Of a DNA stretch of 16,947 bases, positions 15,001 to 16,947 are shown one piece after another. A model generated the notes under the pieces. The model saw only the letters and a program-made list of their open reading frames with translations, was not told the DNA's origin and did no database searches. Position 1 is the stretch's first letter; each line of letters starts with the position of its first letter. This DNA comes from Candidatus Latescibacterota bacterium (GTDB lineage Bacteria > Latescibacterota > UBA2968 > UBA8231): assembly GCA_022827165.1 (NCBI GenBank), contig JAJDTN010000126.1:1-16947 (forward strand), in the 5' to 3' direction. The position numbers and the translations under genes are program-made.

Positions 15001-15223
15001 TGACCACGCCCACCAGCCCCTCGATCGGCTCCGAGATCAGGCGCTCGACCTCCGCCGGCGCCGTGCCCGGGTACCCGGTGCGGATGGTGATCGTGGGATA
15101 GGTGATGTCGGGCAGCAGGTTCACCGACAGCCGCGAGAACCCCACCATGCCGAAGGCGGCCACGGCGACCATGATCATGGCCACCGTCACCCGCCGGGTG
15201 GTCGAGAACTCGACGAGCTTCAC
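12077..15223 (-). CDS. RND efflux permease A (HAE-type inner-membrane transporter)
   Basis: A 1048-aa RND permease with GTG start at 15223, inside the adaptor's stop (GTGA); GGGAG lies 6 nt upstream within the adaptor gene. TM1 is at about 12-30 and is followed by SVNLLPDITYPTITI, the classic start of porter subdomain PN1. TM2-TM6 lie at about 335-487 with LGVGMLVDSSIVVLENVQRY (D400-S401 where AcrB has Asp-Asp). TM7 is at about 559-577. The second porter domain runs to about 870, and TM8-TM12 follow with MASQFESFLHPL and AGIVVNNAIVLVDYVNTLRR (NN at 954-955). The cytosolic TM6-TM7 linker (490-557) is long, Gly/Ala/Arg-rich and amphipathic. It resembles the ordinary multidrug HAE type more closely than permease B does. 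The substrate (drugs, bile-like amphiphiles, siderophores or lipids) cannot be told. Confidence 0.93.
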   Translation of the reverse strand: MKLVEFSTTRRVTVAMIMVAVAAFGMVGFSRLSVNLLPDITYPTITIRTGYPGTAPAEVERLISEPIEGLVGVVSRVVRVSSVSRPGLSDVIVEFEWGTDMDFASLDLREKLDLVDLPQEAESPILLRFDPSLDPIMRIALHGGSSLMELRRVAEDRVRLDLESLEGVAAVRVEGGLEEEIQVELETRRLASLGIPISVVTQRLAAENVNLTGGLLKDGEAEFLVRTLNELTGPADIEQVVVARIEGAPVKLADVGRVVRGHQERDVVTRIDGREGVEIAVFKEGDANTVSVSAAVRERLGEFQSRFGDLLGDAEVEIVVDQARFISQSVDEVLKTAVIGGLLAIVILFLFLRHLKSTAIISLSIPISVAATFFLMYATGVSLNIMSLGGLALGVGMLVDSSIVVLENVQRYREQGRSPLEAARLGAGEVGSAVIAATLTTICVFVPIVFVEGVAGQLFRDQALTVTYSLVASLLVALMLIPMLASLALRPLTAEEEGRGDGAVVRGPAALVRALGALLRGLGRGLAALLSPLFWLFDRGYGAAAAAYPRVLGWCLGRRAIALAAFAALSAGVLFQARTLGVELIPEMSQGEFLIDLEWPAGTPLERTTELVTRLDRQVRELPGVATVFSQIGASGQTGGFADEKKENLAQLFVRLEPGEWSEERIMDRAHTLLAGVPDLDHRFSRPSYFSFRAPVEVEVTGYNLETLEGIAAELAAGMRAIPGLVDVKSSAEGGQPEIQVVFHRERIAELGTTIQDAGGLLRNQLQGQVSTELIRRDRHIDVRVRAVEEERRSVEDLQALVVSPPSYPVPVSLESVAEVDVVEGPAEIRRLDQERVVVITANLAGRDLGSAVEEIEALAAGIARPEGFDVSMGGQNEEMVRSFDSMRFALLLAVFLVYLVMASQFESFLHPLVIMFTIPLGLVGSAMALLAVDARVSVVVLIGLIMLAGIVVNNAIVLVDYVNTLRRRDGLPRLEAVLEAGRLRFRPILMTTSTTVLALLPMALGLGEGAEIRAPMAITVIGGLLLSTVLTLVVVPVVYTLLDRSAT

Positions 15224-16536
15224 CGGCCGCTCCCGCCGGTTCTACCGCCCTCGCCGCGGCTGCCCCGGTCTCCGCCCCGCGCTTCGGCGAAGCGCTCCTT
15301 CATGCTCGCGTAGCGCTGCACCGCCTGCTCCTCGCTCAGTCCGCGGCCCATGGCGCGGGCGACGAAGGCAGCCGAATCGGGCGGCGCCCGGCGCTGCCCG
15401 GGTCCCGCCGCCGCCCGCGGGACCGGAGGACCGCCCGCCGCGGCGGAGTCGCCTGCCGCGGCCACTTCACCCGCCTCGCCAACGACCCGCACCACGGCGC
15501 CGTCCTTGAGGCCCTCGTGGCCGACGGTGATCACCCGGTCGTCGTCGGCCAGGCCCGAGAGCACCTCGACGCGGTCGCCGTCGGCGTAGCCCAGCTCCAC
15601 CCGCAGCCGCTTCGCCTGGCCGTCGCGCACGGCGAAGACGTCGTCCTGGTCCGTCTCCAGGACCAGGGCCTTCTTGGGGATGATCAGGGCCTGCTCGTGG
15701 ACCTCCGTGATGATGCGCACGGTGGCGAACATGCCGGGGCGCAGGACGCCGGCGGCGGGCGGGATGTCCAGGGTGACCTTGATCGTGCCGCTCGCCGGGT
15801 CGACGCCGGGGCTGATGCGGCGCACGCTGGCGGGGAAGACCCGGTCCGCCAGGGCGTCGATCATGACCCGCGCCGGCTGGCCCGTGTGGATCTGGCCGAT
15901 GCGCTTCTCGGGCACCTGGATGCGCGCCTGCAGGGGGTCGACGTCGGCCATGGAGAACAGGACCTCGTTGGCCCGCACCAGGTCTCCCTGCTCGACCTGC
16001 CGCAGCATGACGATGCCGTCGATGGGGGCGCGGATGTCGGTGTACTCCAGGCCCAGTTGCGCCTCCCGCAGGGCCACCTCGGCGTTCTCGAGCTGGTTGC
16101 CGGCGCTCTCGAACTCCTCCTGGCTCACCAGGTTCTGCCCGTGGAGGGCCTCGGTGCGCTCGAGGGTGGACCGGGCCTGGGCCAGGGCCACCTGGGCCTG
16201 ACGCACGCGCAGGCGGGCCTCCTCCTTCTCCAGGCGCAGCAGGACCTGCCCCTCCCGGGCCTGGTCGCCCTCCTCGGCGAGCAGCGCCTCGGCCAGCCCC
16301 TGGGCGCGCGACACGACCTCCACCCAGCGCTCGGCCTCGAGGCGGGCGTGGGTCTCGACGTAGCTGGTGATCTCGCCGCGCTCGACGGCCTCGGTGCGCA
16401 CCGGCAGCGCCGCCTCCCCGCCCGGCCGGCCACCTCCCCGCCCCGGCCAGGACCCTCCTCCTCCCCCCTCTTCCTCACTGCCGCCGCAGGCGGCGAGCAG
16501 GGCCGCCGCGGCGATTCCGGTGATCGATCCTCTCAC
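15220..16536 (-). CDS. RND periplasmic adaptor (membrane fusion protein), lipoprotein
   Basis: A 438-aa protein. The GTG at 16536 is chosen for its AGGAG (16544-16548) 7 nt upstream and because it opens a lipoprotein signal ending LLAAC (lipid-modified Cys17). A Gly-rich spacer (18-41) follows. The beta-barrel/lipoyl halves flank an alpha-helical hairpin (about 100-165); its tip carries the RxxxLxxxxxxS TolC-docking pattern (Arg127, Leu131, Ser138). Then come LEYTDIRAPIDGIV (163-176), VPEKRIGQIHTGQPA, LRPGMFATVRI and the membrane-proximal domain to about 352. An extra C-terminal part (353-438) consists of an Ala/Pro/Gly-rich stretch, a helical GLSEEQAVQRYASMKERF segment and an Arg/Gly tail. 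It bridges permease and TolC channel. The start overlaps the tetR stop (GTGA), putting it in one transcript with its regulator. Confidence 0.93.
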   Translation of the reverse strand: MRGSITGIAAAALLAACGGSEEEGGGGGSWPGRGGGRPGGEAALPVRTEAVERGEITSYVETHARLEAERWVEVVSRAQGLAEALLAEEGDQAREGQVLLRLEKEEARLRVRQAQVALAQARSTLERTEALHGQNLVSQEEFESAGNQLENAEVALREAQLGLEYTDIRAPIDGIVMLRQVEQGDLVRANEVLFSMADVDPLQARIQVPEKRIGQIHTGQPARVMIDALADRVFPASVRRISPGVDPASGTIKVTLDIPPAAGVLRPGMFATVRIITEVHEQALIIPKKALVLETDQDDVFAVRDGQAKRLRVELGYADGDRVEVLSGLADDDRVITVGHEGLKDGAVVRVVGEAGEVAAAGDSAAAGGPPVPRAAAGPGQRRAPPDSAAFVARAMGRGLSEEQAVQRYASMKERFAEARGGDRGSRGEGGRTGGSGR

Positions 16537-16947
16537 GGGCCTTCTCCTGTGGCTGGGTTTCCGCGCGCCTCCGGGCGGCGCACGCCGTGGAGGAACACGC
16601 GCACGACCTCGGATACGATCTCGTCGGGCCTGAGGCCCTGCTCGTTGGACCGGATGCACGACCGGATCATTCCAAGCAGGATCTGGGCGTCCGTCTGCAG
16701 GTGGGGCACGGCGAAGGCGCCCCGTTCCTCTCCGTAGCGCAGCACCTCGGCGACGGCGTCGACCAGCTTCGCCCGCTGCACCTTCCAGCGCTGCCGGTGC
16801 CCGCGCCGGCGGGCGGCCTCGCTCTCGTCGCGCCACATGAGCCGGAAGAGGAACCGGTTGCGGCTCATGTAGCCGACCACGGCGCCCACCGCGTGCTCCA
16901 GCCGGACCACCGGGTCGGGGCTGGAGACCTCGCGGAGCTGCCGCTGC
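16533..16947 (-). CDS. TetR/AcrR-family regulator, C-terminal part (runs off right edge)
   Basis: An open frame enters from the right edge (QRQLREVSSPDPVVRLEHAV) and continues 137 codons to a TGA at 16535-16533. The visible part is all helical: AVGAVVGYMSRNRFLFRLMW, then KLVDAVAEVLRYGEERGAF, then QILLGMIRSCIRSNEQG and DEIVSEVVRVFLHGV. This is the pattern of a TetR C-terminal ligand-binding and dimerisation domain, including the typical 'fever of Arg then long helix' and the closing VVRVFLHG. The N-terminal helix-turn-helix lies outside the window, so the assignment rests on the C-terminal pattern and on position. The gene directly precedes and overlaps the efflux adaptor gene (GTGA), as local repressors of RND pumps often do. 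It probably represses its own operon and is released by a pump substrate; the promoter is beyond the edge. Confidence 0.75.
   Translation of the reverse strand, partial: QRQLREVSSPDPVVRLEHAVGAVVGYMSRNRFLFRLMWRDESEAARRRGHRQRWKVQRAKLVDAVAEVLRYGEERGAFAVPHLQTDAQILLGMIRSCIRSNEQGLRPDEIVSEVVRVFLHGVRRPEARGNPATGEGP
16544..16548 (-). promoter_or_regulatory. Shine-Dalgarno of the adaptor gene inside the tetR coding end
   Basis: AGGAG on the minus strand, 7 nt before the GTG at 16536, lies within the last codons of tetR. It fixes the adaptor start and suggests independent as well as coupled translation of the adaptor. Confidence 0.7.

Overview
This is a GC-rich (roughly 70 %) chromosomal segment from a Gram-negative bacterium. 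The Gram-negative call rests on a complete tripartite RND efflux operon with an outer-membrane channel and a lipoprotein adaptor. The combination of an H1-like Lys/Ala tail on a SWIB domain, high GC and dense 4-nt gene overlaps would fit Myxococcota or another deltaproteobacterial or Acidobacteriota-like lineage, but nothing in the window fixes the phylum. I see no rRNA, tRNA, CRISPR array, insertion sequence or phage gene.

Layout. (1) Positions 1-217 (-) hold the N-terminal part of a pyrroline-5-carboxylate reductase-like gene. (2) Positions 218-487 form a divergent regulatory region with two overlapping, mutually exclusive perfect dyads and a good sigma70-type promoter. (3) Positions 488-994 (+) encode a DNA-binding protein made of a Lys/Ala-repeat tail and a SWIB domain; an A10 tract sits near the tail/SWIB junction. 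(4) A strong intrinsic terminator at 1028-1071 follows, and its T-rich tail also reads as an extended -10 element for a probably leaderless carA. (5) carA (1080-2189) and an Ldh2-family hydroxyacid dehydrogenase (2225-3271) form a short + strand operon. (6) Convergent to it, with only 6 bp between stop codons, lies a - strand operon of aroC (chorismate synthase, promoter at 7259-7287) and a double-length UxaA/altronate-dehydratase-family protein, overlapping by 4 nt. (7) From 7420 to the right edge is a - strand efflux operon read as tetR (partial), lipoprotein adaptor, RND permease A, RND permease B and TolC-like channel. All four junctions are 4-nt GTGA or ATGA overlaps.

Functionally, the left half is core metabolism (proline, carbamoyl phosphate, chorismate) mixed with hydroxyacid chemistry, plus a nucleoid-type protein. 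The right half is a self-contained, probably drug- or lipid-exporting RND pump under a local TetR regulator, with two permeases as in MdtABC-type systems. The most unusual object is the 895-aa UxaA-family protein. By eye it is a complete tandem duplication in which each half has lost the conserved residues of a different subdomain, so one composite active site may be shared between the copies. Other points of interest are the A10 slippery tract with an immediate stop in the -1 frame, the overlapping dyads upstream of the SWIB gene, the leaderless carA start, an inserted hydrophobic pair in one RND permease and a divergent chorismate synthase.
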